A DNA stretch of 64,000 bases from Thalassobius sp049116315. GTDB lineage: Bacteria; Pseudomonadota; Alphaproteobacteria; Rhodobacterales; Rhodobacteraceae. A program made the translations under genes and the position numbers. Shown here one piece after another: positions 51,975-59,726 of the stretch (positions within the stretch are counted from its first letter, which is position 1; each line of letters begins with the position of its first letter). The notes below the pieces were generated by a model, which was not told where the DNA came from, did not search any database, and was given only the letters and a program-made list of their open reading frames with translations. The stretch covers positions 1 through 64,000 of the forward strand of contig JAGDZD010000010.1 of assembly GCA_049116315.1 (NCBI GenBank). Direction: 5' to 3'.

Positions 51975-52003
51975 TTGACTTGTCCCGACTCCCCCCCTAT
52001 AGG
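51975..52003 (+). promoter_or_regulatory. Promoter of rpmH-rnpA operon
   Basis: TTGACT (51975-51980) and TATAGG (51998-52003) separated by exactly 17 bases, about 70 bp upstream of the rpmH start; a strong sigma-70-type promoter as expected for a ribosomal-protein operon. Confidence 0.75.
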
Positions 52004-52071
52004 ACGGGCTTCGGATACATCGGACTAGGCGAATCCGTTTGCCATAGTCCCACTTGAATGGAGATGGAGCG

Positions 52072-52206
52072 ATGAAACGCACCTACCAGCCTTCTAACCT
52101 GGTTCGCAAACGGCGCCACGGTTTTCGCGCACGCATGGCCACCAAAGCTGGCCGCAAGATCATTAACGCACGTCGTGCGCAAGGTCGTAAGTCGCTGAGC
52201 GCGTAA
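52072..52206 (+). CDS. rpmH: 50S ribosomal protein L34
   Basis: A 44-residue basic protein, MKRTYQPSNLVRKRRHGF onward, which is the invariant bacterial L34 sequence and length. Preceded by GGAGATGGAGCG. It begins the rpmH-rnpA-yidD cluster. Confidence 0.98.
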   Translation: MKRTYQPSNLVRKRRHGFRARMATKAGRKIINARRAQGRKSLSA

Positions 52207-52249
52207 GCGTTAGCAACTGCTGCTACAGATGACACCGCCGGAGGCCCCC

Positions 52250-52645
52250 GTGACTCGTATTGACGACACTGGGATTACCCCCCCGGCGGTTTCTGTTTGC
52301 CTGACTGTTCTTAAGAACAGGCAGGATTTTTTGCGTTGTGCCAAAGCCCGACGCCAAGGCACCAATGGTATGATGGTGCAGGCGCGCATGCGTCCCGCTG
52401 ACGAGGCTGCAACTGGCATCCGCGTCGGCTTTACCTGTTCCAAAAAGGTTGGCAACGCTGTGGCTCGCAATCGTGCGAAACGCCGACTGCGTGAAGTGGC
52501 CCGGCTTGTGTTGCCGATGCATGGCAATGACGGCTGGGACTATGTTTTGATTGGGCGCGCGCAAAAAACTGCGGATCGGCGTTTTGAAGATCTGCAAAAC
52601 GATCTTATCTATGCGCTGAAGAAGTTGCATCAGGATCCGCAGTGA
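52250..52645 (+). CDS. rnpA: Ribonuclease P protein component
   Basis: A 131-residue RnpA: the RNA-binding core VGFTCSKKVGNAVARNRAKRRLREVARL is unmistakable, and DYVLIGRAQ matches the family. The GTG at 52250 has GGAGG five bases upstream; an ATG at 52229 is in frame but has no clear ribosome binding site. It processes tRNA 5' ends with the RNase P RNA. It overlaps yidD by four bases. Confidence 0.95.
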   Translation: MTRIDDTGITPPAVSVCLTVLKNRQDFLRCAKARRQGTNGMMVQARMRPADEAATGIRVGFTCSKKVGNAVARNRAKRRLREVARLVLPMHGNDGWDYVLIGRAQKTADRRFEDLQNDLIYALKKLHQDPQ

Positions 52646-52890
52646 CCCCACTTGCCTATATCGCCGCCCTCCCTGTGCGGGCTTACCGGTTGATCTTCAG
52701 CCCCTGGGTTGGGTTTAACTGCCGCTATCAACCCACCTGCAGCGCCTATGCGCTTGAAGCGTTGGAAAAGCATGGCGGCCTTAAGGGCAGCTGGCTGACC
52801 CTGCGCCGCATTGGGCGCTGTCACCCGCTGGGTGGGGATGGCTATGACCCTGTGCCCGATCCGAACAAAAAAGACACAGAATCGGATTGA
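52642..52890 (+). CDS. yidD: Membrane protein insertion efficiency factor YidD
   Basis: An 82-residue YidD: YRLIFSPWVGFNCRYQPTCSAYALEALEKHG and RIGRCHPLGGDGYDPVP include the three conserved cysteines. It supports YidC-dependent membrane insertion. yidC lies 3.2 kb downstream, separated by ttcA and an EAL-domain gene rather than adjacent. Confidence 0.96.
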   Translation: MTPLAYIAALPVRAYRLIFSPWVGFNCRYQPTCSAYALEALEKHGGLKGSWLTLRRIGRCHPLGGDGYDPVPDPNKKDTESD

Positions 52891-52975
52891 GCCGACGGTC
52901 TCCCCATATCTCCTTGCGACGCGGGCATAGGGTCGATAGGTCAAACCAGTTCCGCATACACAAAGGAGGCGAACG

Positions 52976-53038
52976 ATGGTTTATTTTGATTTTGTTTCGT
53001 TGACCGGTGAAAGCGTAGCCGTGGTGCGACGAGGGTAA
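52976..53038 (+). CDS. Possible 20-residue small ORF with strong ribosome binding site
   Basis: ATG to TAA open frame of 20 codons (begins MVYFDFVSLTG, ends VVRRG) preceded by AAAGGAGG at ideal spacing. It may be a small protein or leader peptide. It precedes a strongly folding stretch (53077-53133) and is not in line with any longer gene. Reality is uncertain. Confidence 0.35.
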   Translation: MVYFDFVSLTGESVAVVRRG

Positions 53039-53076
53039 TTTATCCCTTTTGGTCACTCGCGGGCCACGCTCCCCCT

Positions 53077-53133
53077 GCTCAACTCAACACTGAAACTGCA
53101 CACCCTAGCCGCTAGGGTGGTGTGATGTTGAGC
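53077..53133 (+). other. Strong nested RNA hairpin
   Basis: Outer arms GCTCAAC (53077-53083) and GTTGAGC (53127-53133) are perfectly complementary, enclosing an inner stem CACACCCTAG (53099-53108) with CTAG...GGTGTG (53112-53124). The compound structure suggests a functional RNA element rather than chance; identity unknown. Confidence 0.45.
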
Positions 53134-53181
53134 GCACTCCATTTCTTGATGGGACGGTCACCAACGTGACCGCATTATACG

Positions 53182-53406
53182 ATGTCATATACACAGACCA
53201 CGACCCCGCTGTTGCGGGACCAATTGCAATTGCTCATCTCCACCCACGGCCGGTGGGGCGTTTTTCGCTCTGTGCTATCGGCGCTGCTAACACCAACGCC
53301 AACACAGTTCTCGGCAGAGGTGCCCGATTTGCCGGGCGATCTTTGTGAAGATGTGGGCTTGCCCCCCAAAACCGATCACAGATTGCCCCATTGGATGATC
53401 CATTGA
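53182..53406 (+). CDS. Small protein of unknown function
   Basis: A 74-residue frame: SYTQTTTPLLRDQLQLLISTHGRWGVFRSVLSALL followed by a proline-rich centre and DLCEDVGLPPKTDHRLPHWMIH. The helical N-terminus and the acidic, LPP-containing end look like a genuine small alphaproteobacterial protein rather than random sequence, vaguely like DUF1127-type proteins, but the ribosome binding site is weak. A terminator follows directly. Confidence 0.5.
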   Translation: MSYTQTTTPLLRDQLQLLISTHGRWGVFRSVLSALLTPTPTQFSAEVPDLPGDLCEDVGLPPKTDHRLPHWMIH

Positions 53407-53445
53407 TTGCACTGCCCCCTCCTTGGAGTCTTCCTTCAAGGTGGG

Positions 53446-53461
53446 GGCGGAACCGCCTTTT
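53446..53461 (+). terminator. Rho-independent terminator upstream of ttcA
   Basis: GGCGG AA CCGCC TTTT. Its 5' arm shares two bases with the 3' arm of a larger upstream stem (CCCCCTCCTTG at 53415-53425 with CAAGGTGGGGG at 53437-53447), so the two hairpins are mutually exclusive at their junction. Confidence 0.6.
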
Positions 53462-53533
53462 GCAGTCAGAGTTCTCGTTGTTTCGATTGTCTCAGCACTT
53501 GTGTGAAAATCGCATCAGCGCTAAAGCCGCCCT

Positions 53534-54403
53534 ATGCTAGACGATTCAGATGACATCCATCCGCTGTTTGCCGGCGCGCCCTCAACCACCGAGTTCAAGA
53601 AGCTCCGCAAGCGGATTGTCCGCCATACACGTGAAGCGATTGAACAATACGGGATGATTGAGCCCGGCGCCAAATGGCTTGTCTGCCTGTCGGGCGGTAA
53701 AGACAGCTATACTTTGCTGGCGATTCTGTATGAGCTGAAATGGCGTGGACTTTTGCCGGTGGAACTGGTCGCCTGCAATCTGGATCAGGGCCAGCCGGGC
53801 TTTCCTGCGACGGTCCTGCCCGAGTTTCTGGAAAAGATGGGCGTGCCTCATCGCATCGAATACCAAGACACCTATAGCATTGTGATGGACAAGGTGCCCG
53901 AAGGGCGCACCTTCTGTGCGCTGTGCTCGCGTTTGCGACGTGGCAACCTCTATCGGATCGCTCGCGAAGAGGGCTGTAGCGCTGTGGTTTTGGGTCATCA
54001 CCGCGATGACATCTTGGAAACATTCTTTATGAACCTGTTTCATGGCGGGCGCGTGGCAACAATGCCGCCCAAATTGGTAAATGAAGAAGGGGATTTGTTC
54101 CTGTACCGCCCCTTGGCGCATGTCGCCGAGGCGGACTGCGAAAAGTTTGCAACGGCCATGAACTATCCAATCATTCCATGTGATCTGTGCGGATCACAGG
54201 ATGGGTTGCAACGCCAACAGGTCAAACAGATCTTGGATCAGTGGGAAAAGAACAGCCCCGGTCGTCGGCAAGTGATGTTCCGTGCGCTGACCAACATTCG
54301 CCCCTCCCATATGCTGGATGCAAAACTGTTTGATTTTGCCGGTCTGATGCTTGGATCTGACAAAATTGACCAAATTGCCGAGGATATTCCCAAGCTGCGT
54401 TAA
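53534..54403 (+). CDS. ttcA: tRNA 2-thiocytidine(32) synthetase TtcA
   Basis: A 289-residue PP-loop enzyme: WLVCLSGGKDSYTLL (PP loop), CALCSRLRRGNLYRIA (the CxxC that binds the iron-sulfur cluster), LGHHRDDILETFFMNLFHGG and YPIIPCDLCGSQDGLQR with the third cysteine group. It thiolates cytidine 32 in certain tRNAs. The start at 53534 follows the terminator by about 70 bases. Confidence 0.95.
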   Translation: MLDDSDDIHPLFAGAPSTTEFKKLRKRIVRHTREAIEQYGMIEPGAKWLVCLSGGKDSYTLLAILYELKWRGLLPVELVACNLDQGQPGFPATVLPEFLEKMGVPHRIEYQDTYSIVMDKVPEGRTFCALCSRLRRGNLYRIAREEGCSAVVLGHHRDDILETFFMNLFHGGRVATMPPKLVNEEGDLFLYRPLAHVAEADCEKFATAMNYPIIPCDLCGSQDGLQRQQVKQILDQWEKNSPGRRQVMFRALTNIRPSHMLDAKLFDFAGLMLGSDKIDQIAEDIPKLR

Positions 54404-54465
54404 ACCCGTCTTGAGGAATTGGGACCTAGTGTTGTCGGAATTGCCGCCAACAGAGGGCCTCAGCA

Positions 54466-55989
54466 ATGTCAGACCGACACTCCGTGGTGCTGAAACTTAG
54501 GCAGACTCTTCGCTCTGCCATCACTGGACCACATATCCTTGCGTTTCTGCCTGCCATTGTGCTTGGCGCGTTTTGGGCGGGCGGGGAAACGTGGCTGTTG
54601 GCTGTATCACTGGGTATGCCAGCTGTTTTTGCGATGGCAGGTGGCTTTAGCCAATGGTCCACGCAGGCCTATCCGCCTGATGTCCCGCTCAAACTAGAAG
54701 ACATGGTGATACGCCAGTTGACGCTTGCCGGGCGTCGACGCCAAAACATGGCCTGTTTTCTGTTGCAGATTGATGATTTTGATCAGCTGATTGATCACCA
54801 TGGGCTGGCTGCCTCGCAAACGGTGACGCGTCGCATTGTGGATCGAATCGGATCAACCCTGCGCCAAGGGGATCTGATCATGCGCAGCGACCATGGCCAG
54901 TTTTCCATCGTGACCCTGCCAATGCAGACCCTCACCATCGAGGTGGCAATCCAACTGGCCCGCCGTATTCAGGACGCCGTCGAAGAACCGATTTCGATCG
55001 ACGCCTCAAGCCTTTATGTCTCCTGCTCGATTGGCTTTGTCATCGATCAACAGATCGCTGATCCAACCGCCTTGCAATTGATAGATGCAGCCGAAGCCGC
55101 ATTGGAAGACGCCCGAACCAATGGCGCATCCTCGATACGGGCCTATGCACCGACAATGCGCGCCGCTCAGATCAGTCGTGACGCTCTGTTGGCGGATGCC
55201 GAAACGGCACTGGAAAACGGGGAAATTCACCCCTGGTTTCAGCCTCAGGTTTCCACAGACACGGGCTTGATCACCGGTTTTGAGGCTCTGGCCAGATGGA
55301 GTCACCCCACACGTGGCGTCGTTCCCCCATCTGACTTTTTGCCACTTCTTGAACGCCATGGCCTGATGGAACAGTTAGGGCAGGTCATTTTAACAAAGGC
55401 ACTATTGGCGTTGGCTCAATGGGACCGGGCGGGATTTACCATTCCTTGCGTTGGGGTGAACTTCTCCCCAGCTGAGCTGCGAAATCCAAAGCTGTCAGAA
55501 CGTATCATGTGGGAACTCGACCGGTTCGACCTGCCGGCGCATCGTCTCGGGATCGAAGTGCTGGAAACGGTGGTTGCCGCCTCACCGGATGATGTTGTTG
55601 CGCGCAATATCAACGGTCTTGCGGATCTCGGCTGCCCCATTGATCTGGATGATTTTGGCACGGGTCATGCCTCCATTTCTTCGATCCGGCGCTTTGCCGT
55701 GCAGCGGCTCAAGATCGACAGATCATACGTGACCAGCGTCGACAAAGACCCTGAACAACAACGCATGATTTCTGCGATTTTGACCATGGCGGAACAGCTT
55801 GATCTGAAAACCGTGGCCGAAGGTGTGGAAACACCGGGCGAGCATGCGATGCTGTCGCAGCTGGGCTGCACCCATGTTCAGGGCTATGGGATCGCCCGCC
55901 CAATGCCCTTTGAACAAACCTTGGATTGGATTCGCGCCCATCAGGCAAAATTGGCCAAGACCCCGTCCATTGGTCGCCAGACGGGCTAA
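54466..55989 (+). CDS. Membrane c-di-GMP phosphodiesterase (degenerate GGDEF plus EAL)
   Basis: A 507-residue protein: two N-terminal membrane helices (about residues 20-60), a GGDEF-like domain whose signature is replaced by SDHGQF (so no cyclase activity expected), and an EAL domain with intact catalytic features GFEALARW, NFSPAELRNP, LGIEVLET, LDDFGTGHASI, LKIDRSYV and EGVETPGEHAML. It should hydrolyse c-di-GMP. Located between ttcA and yidC, transcribed in the same direction. Confidence 0.9.
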   Translation: MSDRHSVVLKLRQTLRSAITGPHILAFLPAIVLGAFWAGGETWLLAVSLGMPAVFAMAGGFSQWSTQAYPPDVPLKLEDMVIRQLTLAGRRRQNMACFLLQIDDFDQLIDHHGLAASQTVTRRIVDRIGSTLRQGDLIMRSDHGQFSIVTLPMQTLTIEVAIQLARRIQDAVEEPISIDASSLYVSCSIGFVIDQQIADPTALQLIDAAEAALEDARTNGASSIRAYAPTMRAAQISRDALLADAETALENGEIHPWFQPQVSTDTGLITGFEALARWSHPTRGVVPPSDFLPLLERHGLMEQLGQVILTKALLALAQWDRAGFTIPCVGVNFSPAELRNPKLSERIMWELDRFDLPAHRLGIEVLETVVAASPDDVVARNINGLADLGCPIDLDDFGTGHASISSIRRFAVQRLKIDRSYVTSVDKDPEQQRMISAILTMAEQLDLKTVAEGVETPGEHAMLSQLGCTHVQGYGIARPMPFEQTLDWIRAHQAKLAKTPSIGRQTG

Positions 55990-56103
55990 AACCGCACCTA
56001 AACACCGCCGATAAGACCCAAAACATGGGAATCCGCTTGACCTTTGGAGCTGCACTCTGTTGAACCGGCACCGACGAATACCAAGGACAGGCACCCACTT
56101 CCC

Positions 56104-57903
56104 ATGGATAATCAGAATAAAAATCTACTTCTGGCAACTGCGCTCAGCTTTGCTGTGATCCTCGTATGGTTTGTGCTGTTTCCGCCGCCTACCGCAACGG
56201 TCGATGATGTGCCCGCTGAAACACTTGCCGCGCCAGTTGCGCCAGTGGTTTCCAGCCCCGCAGCAGAGGCCGCCGCCGCGGCAACAGCAGCGGTTGAAAC
56301 CGCCGCAGACGCTCCGCGCGTGACAATCGAAACAGATCGCGTCAAAGGCTCGATCTCTTTGATGGGTGGTCGCGTTGATGAACTGGCGCTGAAAGATTAC
56401 CGCGAAACACTGGACGCAGGTTCAGACATCGTAACCGTCTTTTCCCCGTCAAACAGTGCGACCCCCTATTATGCGCTGTTTGGTTGGGCTGCAGGTCAAG
56501 GGTTGGCGCCAGACTTGGTGCCAGGCGCCAACACACTTTGGTCGCTTGAAAGCGGTGCCACTCTGTCCGTCGACAGCCCCATCACTTTGGCTTGGGACAA
56601 TGGCGCAGGCCTGACATTCCGCCGTGAAATGGCCATTGACGAAAACTACCTGTTCTCGATCAATCAGACCGTTGAAAACACAGGTGCAGGCACAGTTACG
56701 CTGGCCCCTTACGGCGTCATCGCGCGCCACGGCGAACCACAAGACATCAAAAACTTCTTCATTTTGCATGAAGGTTTGATTTCGATGGCTGACGGCGAGT
56801 TGAGCGAAACCAACTACGACGACGTTGTGGATTATGCCTATGACCCCCGTGAGGGCAGCCGCGCCGAAGTCACACAGGTGACCAGCGACGGCTGGACTGG
56901 CTTTACAGATCACTACTGGATGACGGCTCTGGCGCCAATTTCTGGCTCGGCGTTTAAATCCGTGACCAAATATGACGACGCGCGCGACATCTACCAAACC
57001 GAGGCCGTGCTGCAGACCCGCACCCTTGCGCAAGGAGAGACACTCTCGTCCGAGATCAACCTGTTTGCGGGTGCCAAAGAATGGGAAGCGATTCGCAACT
57101 ACCAGAACCAAGGTGGCATTGACCGTTTCTTGGAATCGATTGACTGGGGTTGGTTCTTCATGCTGACCAAGCCGATCTTCTGGCTGCTGCACACGCTGAA
57201 TGGGTTCCTGGGCAACATGGGCTGGGCGATTATCGGCCTGACCATCGTGATCAAGGCGATCGTCTTCCCGCTGGCCTATAAATCTTATGCCTCGATGGCC
57301 AAGATGAAAGAGCTTCAGCCCAAGATGGAAGAGCTGAAGAAGGCCGCCGGTGACGACCGCCAGCAGATGCAGAAATCCATGATGGAGCTGTATAAGCGGG
57401 AAAAAGTGAACCCGGCATCGGGCTGCTTGCCACTGCTGATCCAAATCCCGATCTTCTTTTCGCTCTATAAGGTGATCTTTGTAACGCTCGAATTGCGTCA
57501 CGCCCCTTGGCTGGGCTGGCTCACCGACCTGAGCGCCCCTGATCCAACATCGATCCTGAACTTGTTTGGCCTGCTGCCGTTTGCAGCCCCAGATCCAGAC
57601 TCGCTTGTGGCGCTGATCTCGCTGGGCATCTTGCCGATCTTGCTGGGGATCTCGATGTGGTTGCAGCAGAAACTGAATCCGGCACCAACAGATCCAACAC
57701 AACAGATGATCTTTGCTTGGATGCCTTGGGTCTTCATGTTCATGTTGGGCAGCTTTGCCAGCGGTCTGGTTCTGTACTGGATCACCAACAACACGATCAC
57801 CTTTGCGCAGCAGTATCTGATTATGCGCAGTCATGGCTACAAGCCGGATGTCTTCGGCAATATCCGCAGAAGCTTCCAAAAGAAGAAAACCGAGAAGAAA
57901 TGA
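56104..57903 (+). CDS. yidC: Membrane protein insertase YidC
   Basis: A 599-residue YidC: TM1 with MDNQNKNLLLATALSFAVILVWFVLF, a large periplasmic beta domain (about 60-340), and the 60KD_IMP insertase core with SIDWGWFFMLTKPIFWLLHTLNGFLGNMGWAIIGLTIVIKAIVFPLAYKSYASMAKMKELQPKM and GCLPLLIQIPIFFSLYKVIF. An alanine-rich linker follows TM1. The ATG at 56104 gives the conserved MDNQ start. Stop overlaps the next gene (ATGA). Confidence 0.97.
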   Translation: MDNQNKNLLLATALSFAVILVWFVLFPPPTATVDDVPAETLAAPVAPVVSSPAAEAAAAATAAVETAADAPRVTIETDRVKGSISLMGGRVDELALKDYRETLDAGSDIVTVFSPSNSATPYYALFGWAAGQGLAPDLVPGANTLWSLESGATLSVDSPITLAWDNGAGLTFRREMAIDENYLFSINQTVENTGAGTVTLAPYGVIARHGEPQDIKNFFILHEGLISMADGELSETNYDDVVDYAYDPREGSRAEVTQVTSDGWTGFTDHYWMTALAPISGSAFKSVTKYDDARDIYQTEAVLQTRTLAQGETLSSEINLFAGAKEWEAIRNYQNQGGIDRFLESIDWGWFFMLTKPIFWLLHTLNGFLGNMGWAIIGLTIVIKAIVFPLAYKSYASMAKMKELQPKMEELKKAAGDDRQQMQKSMMELYKREKVNPASGCLPLLIQIPIFFSLYKVIFVTLELRHAPWLGWLTDLSAPDPTSILNLFGLLPFAAPDPDSLVALISLGILPILLGISMWLQQKLNPAPTDPTQQMIFAWMPWVFMFMLGSFASGLVLYWITNNTITFAQQYLIMRSHGYKPDVFGNIRRSFQKKKTEKK

Positions 57904-58649
57904 CGCATCTCGCTCATATCCATCGCCATCCGATCAAATCGATTGGCTATGAAGTTCTTACAAGCACGTCCCTGTCTCAGGGGCGTGTCTTGCCTTTTGA
58001 CCGTCTGTGGGCCGTGGCCCATGAGGCCGCAAAATTTGATGGCCAGCCGACGCAATGGGTGGCCAAACACAATTTCCTGCGCGGTGTTGCGGGCTCTGAG
58101 TTGATGGCGGTCAAAGCCACGCTTGATGAGACCACACAGCAGATCACCCTGTCACATCCTGCGGCCCAAACGATCACGCTTGCTCCCAAGGACGATGGCG
58201 ATCAGCTGATTGCGTGGTTATTGCCATTGTGGCCAGAAAACCGTCCGGGACCAGACCGTGTCGTGTCCCTTTCCGACGGCGCCTTGATCGATGTGCCCGA
58301 ACCTTATGTCTCGATTGCCAGCACCGCCTCTCTGACGGCGCTCAGCGCGGATATGCAACAAGATCTGTCGATGCATCGCTTCCGTGGCAATCTATGGGTT
58401 GAGGGCTGGAACGCCTTTGAAGAGCTCGACATGGTTGGGCAGACCGTCCGCATTGGGGCTTGTGAGCTTAAGATCGAAGCGCGGATCAAGCGCTGTCGGG
58501 CGACGACCGGCAACCCGGACACCGGTAAGGTGGATGCCGAAACCTTAGACGCGCTAAACGCCAACTATGGTCATCAGGACTTTGGCGTTTACGCCCGCGT
58601 CATGACATCTGGCACTGTGGCGCTCAACGACCAAGTAGAGGTTCTATAA
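57900..58649 (+). CDS. MOSC domain protein
   Basis: A 249-residue protein with the N-terminal MOSC_N beta-barrel (AHIHRHPIKSIGYEVL, LPFDRLWAVAHEA) and a MOSC domain with FRGNLWVEGWNAFEELDMVGQTVRIG and the conserved cysteine in RIKRCRATTGNPDTG. MOSC proteins handle sulfur transfer to molybdenum cofactor or reduce N-hydroxylated compounds. Overlaps yidC by four and engB by one base, an arrangement usual in Rhodobacteraceae. Confidence 0.9.
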   Translation: MTHLAHIHRHPIKSIGYEVLTSTSLSQGRVLPFDRLWAVAHEAAKFDGQPTQWVAKHNFLRGVAGSELMAVKATLDETTQQITLSHPAAQTITLAPKDDGDQLIAWLLPLWPENRPGPDRVVSLSDGALIDVPEPYVSIASTASLTALSADMQQDLSMHRFRGNLWVEGWNAFEELDMVGQTVRIGACELKIEARIKRCRATTGNPDTGKVDAETLDALNANYGHQDFGVYARVMTSGTVALNDQVEVL

Positions 58650-59299
58650 TGCAGTTGCCCTTTCCCCTTGTTGACGCGCCCGACGACGTCAGCCGCGAAA
58701 AAGGCCGCAAGCTTTTTGCCGGAGAAACCGACTTTGTCAAAGGTGTGGTTGCCATGTCTGGCCTACCGCCGTCTGACCGGTTGGAGGTCTGCTTTGCAGG
58801 GCGATCCAACGTTGGCAAATCCAGCCTGATCAACGCTCTTACCGGACGAAAAGGTCTGGCGCGGGCCTCGAACACTCCCGGCCGAACACAAGAGATCAAC
58901 TTCTTCACGGCCGGCGAAGAGCACTACCTTGTCGACTTGCCCGGCTACGGGTTTGCAAACGCACCGGTTGCGGTTGTTGAAAAGTGGCAGCGCCTGCTCA
59001 AGCAATATCTTTCTGGGCGGCAATCGTTGCGCCGGGCCTTTGTGCTGATTGACGCCCGTCACGGAGTCAAACCGGTCGACGAAGAAATCATGAGCCTGCT
59101 GGACAGCTCGGCCGTGACCTTTCAGTGCGTTTTGACCAAAGCGGACAAGGTCAAAGAGAAAGACAAGGAGCCGATGCTGGCCCAAGTCCGTAGCAAATTG
59201 TCGCAACACCCTGCTGCCTTCCCAGAGATGGTCTTGACCTCCAGTGAAAAAGGCGACGGTATAGCAGAGCTGAGATCGATTATCGCAGGACTGGTGTGA
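58649..59299 (+). CDS. engB: Ribosome biogenesis GTPase EngB/YihA
   Basis: A 216-residue small GTPase: G1 GRSNVGKSSLINAL, G2 NTPGRTQEIN, G3 DLPGYGFA, G4 LTKADKVK. EngB acts in assembly of the large ribosomal subunit. Its stop codon overlaps the GTG of the next gene. Confidence 0.96.
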   Translation: MQLPFPLVDAPDDVSREKGRKLFAGETDFVKGVVAMSGLPPSDRLEVCFAGRSNVGKSSLINALTGRKGLARASNTPGRTQEINFFTAGEEHYLVDLPGYGFANAPVAVVEKWQRLLKQYLSGRQSLRRAFVLIDARHGVKPVDEEIMSLLDSSAVTFQCVLTKADKVKEKDKEPMLAQVRSKLSQHPAAFPEMVLTSSEKGDGIAELRSIIAGLV

Positions 59300-59652
59300 C
59301 CCGACTGATTGCCACATTTGCTGTATTGGCGCTGACATTGCTCAGCGCAATCCCACAGGGTTGGATGACAACCTCTGTGGGTGGCAAAATGCTGTTGGTG
59401 ATCTGTACCGGTGACGGACCTGTTGAAATGCTGGTGGATGTGGGTGACCATGATCCCGCCTCAGAAGAGCCCCAAGACCACGGGCCCTGCGCTTTTGCGG
59501 GCCTGGGTGATTTGGCAGACCGGCCGCAATATGCGCTGCTGAAACTCCAAAACACCGGCGTCACGCAACGCTGGGATCATCTGGACTTTACCCATGCCAG
59601 CGCCGGTTTCCACCGCCGCTATGATGCACGCGGTCCCCCCCAACACTCCTGA
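59296..59652 (+). CDS. Small exported protein, possibly DUF2946-like
   Basis: A 118-residue protein starting with GTG overlapping the engB stop. A signal-like N-terminus (RLIATFAVLALTLLSAIPQGWM) is followed by LLVICTGDGPVEML and HGPCAFAGLGD, a two-cysteine pattern resembling DUF2946 proteins, which often accompany copper- or iron-uptake genes. The next gene encodes a PepSY-type iron-regulated membrane protein, in keeping with that. The family call is tentative. Confidence 0.6.
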   Translation: MTRLIATFAVLALTLLSAIPQGWMTTSVGGKMLLVICTGDGPVEMLVDVGDHDPASEEPQDHGPCAFAGLGDLADRPQYALLKLQNTGVTQRWDHLDFTHASAGFHRRYDARGPPQHS

Positions 59653-59726
59653 ACTACCTTCACAATTCAATTGATTGCAGCCCGCGCCATTTGGCGGTTC
59701 GGGCAAGGTAAGACTATGGAGTCTCT

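Noticed and set aside
51849..52082. 77-codon minus-strand frame upstream of rpmH
   Set aside because: Lies over the strong rpmH promoter, runs into rpmH itself and has no similarity to known proteins.
56449..57879. 476-codon antisense frame within yidC
   Set aside because: Glutamine/arginine/histidine-rich mirror of a genuine gene; an antisense artefact of codon bias.
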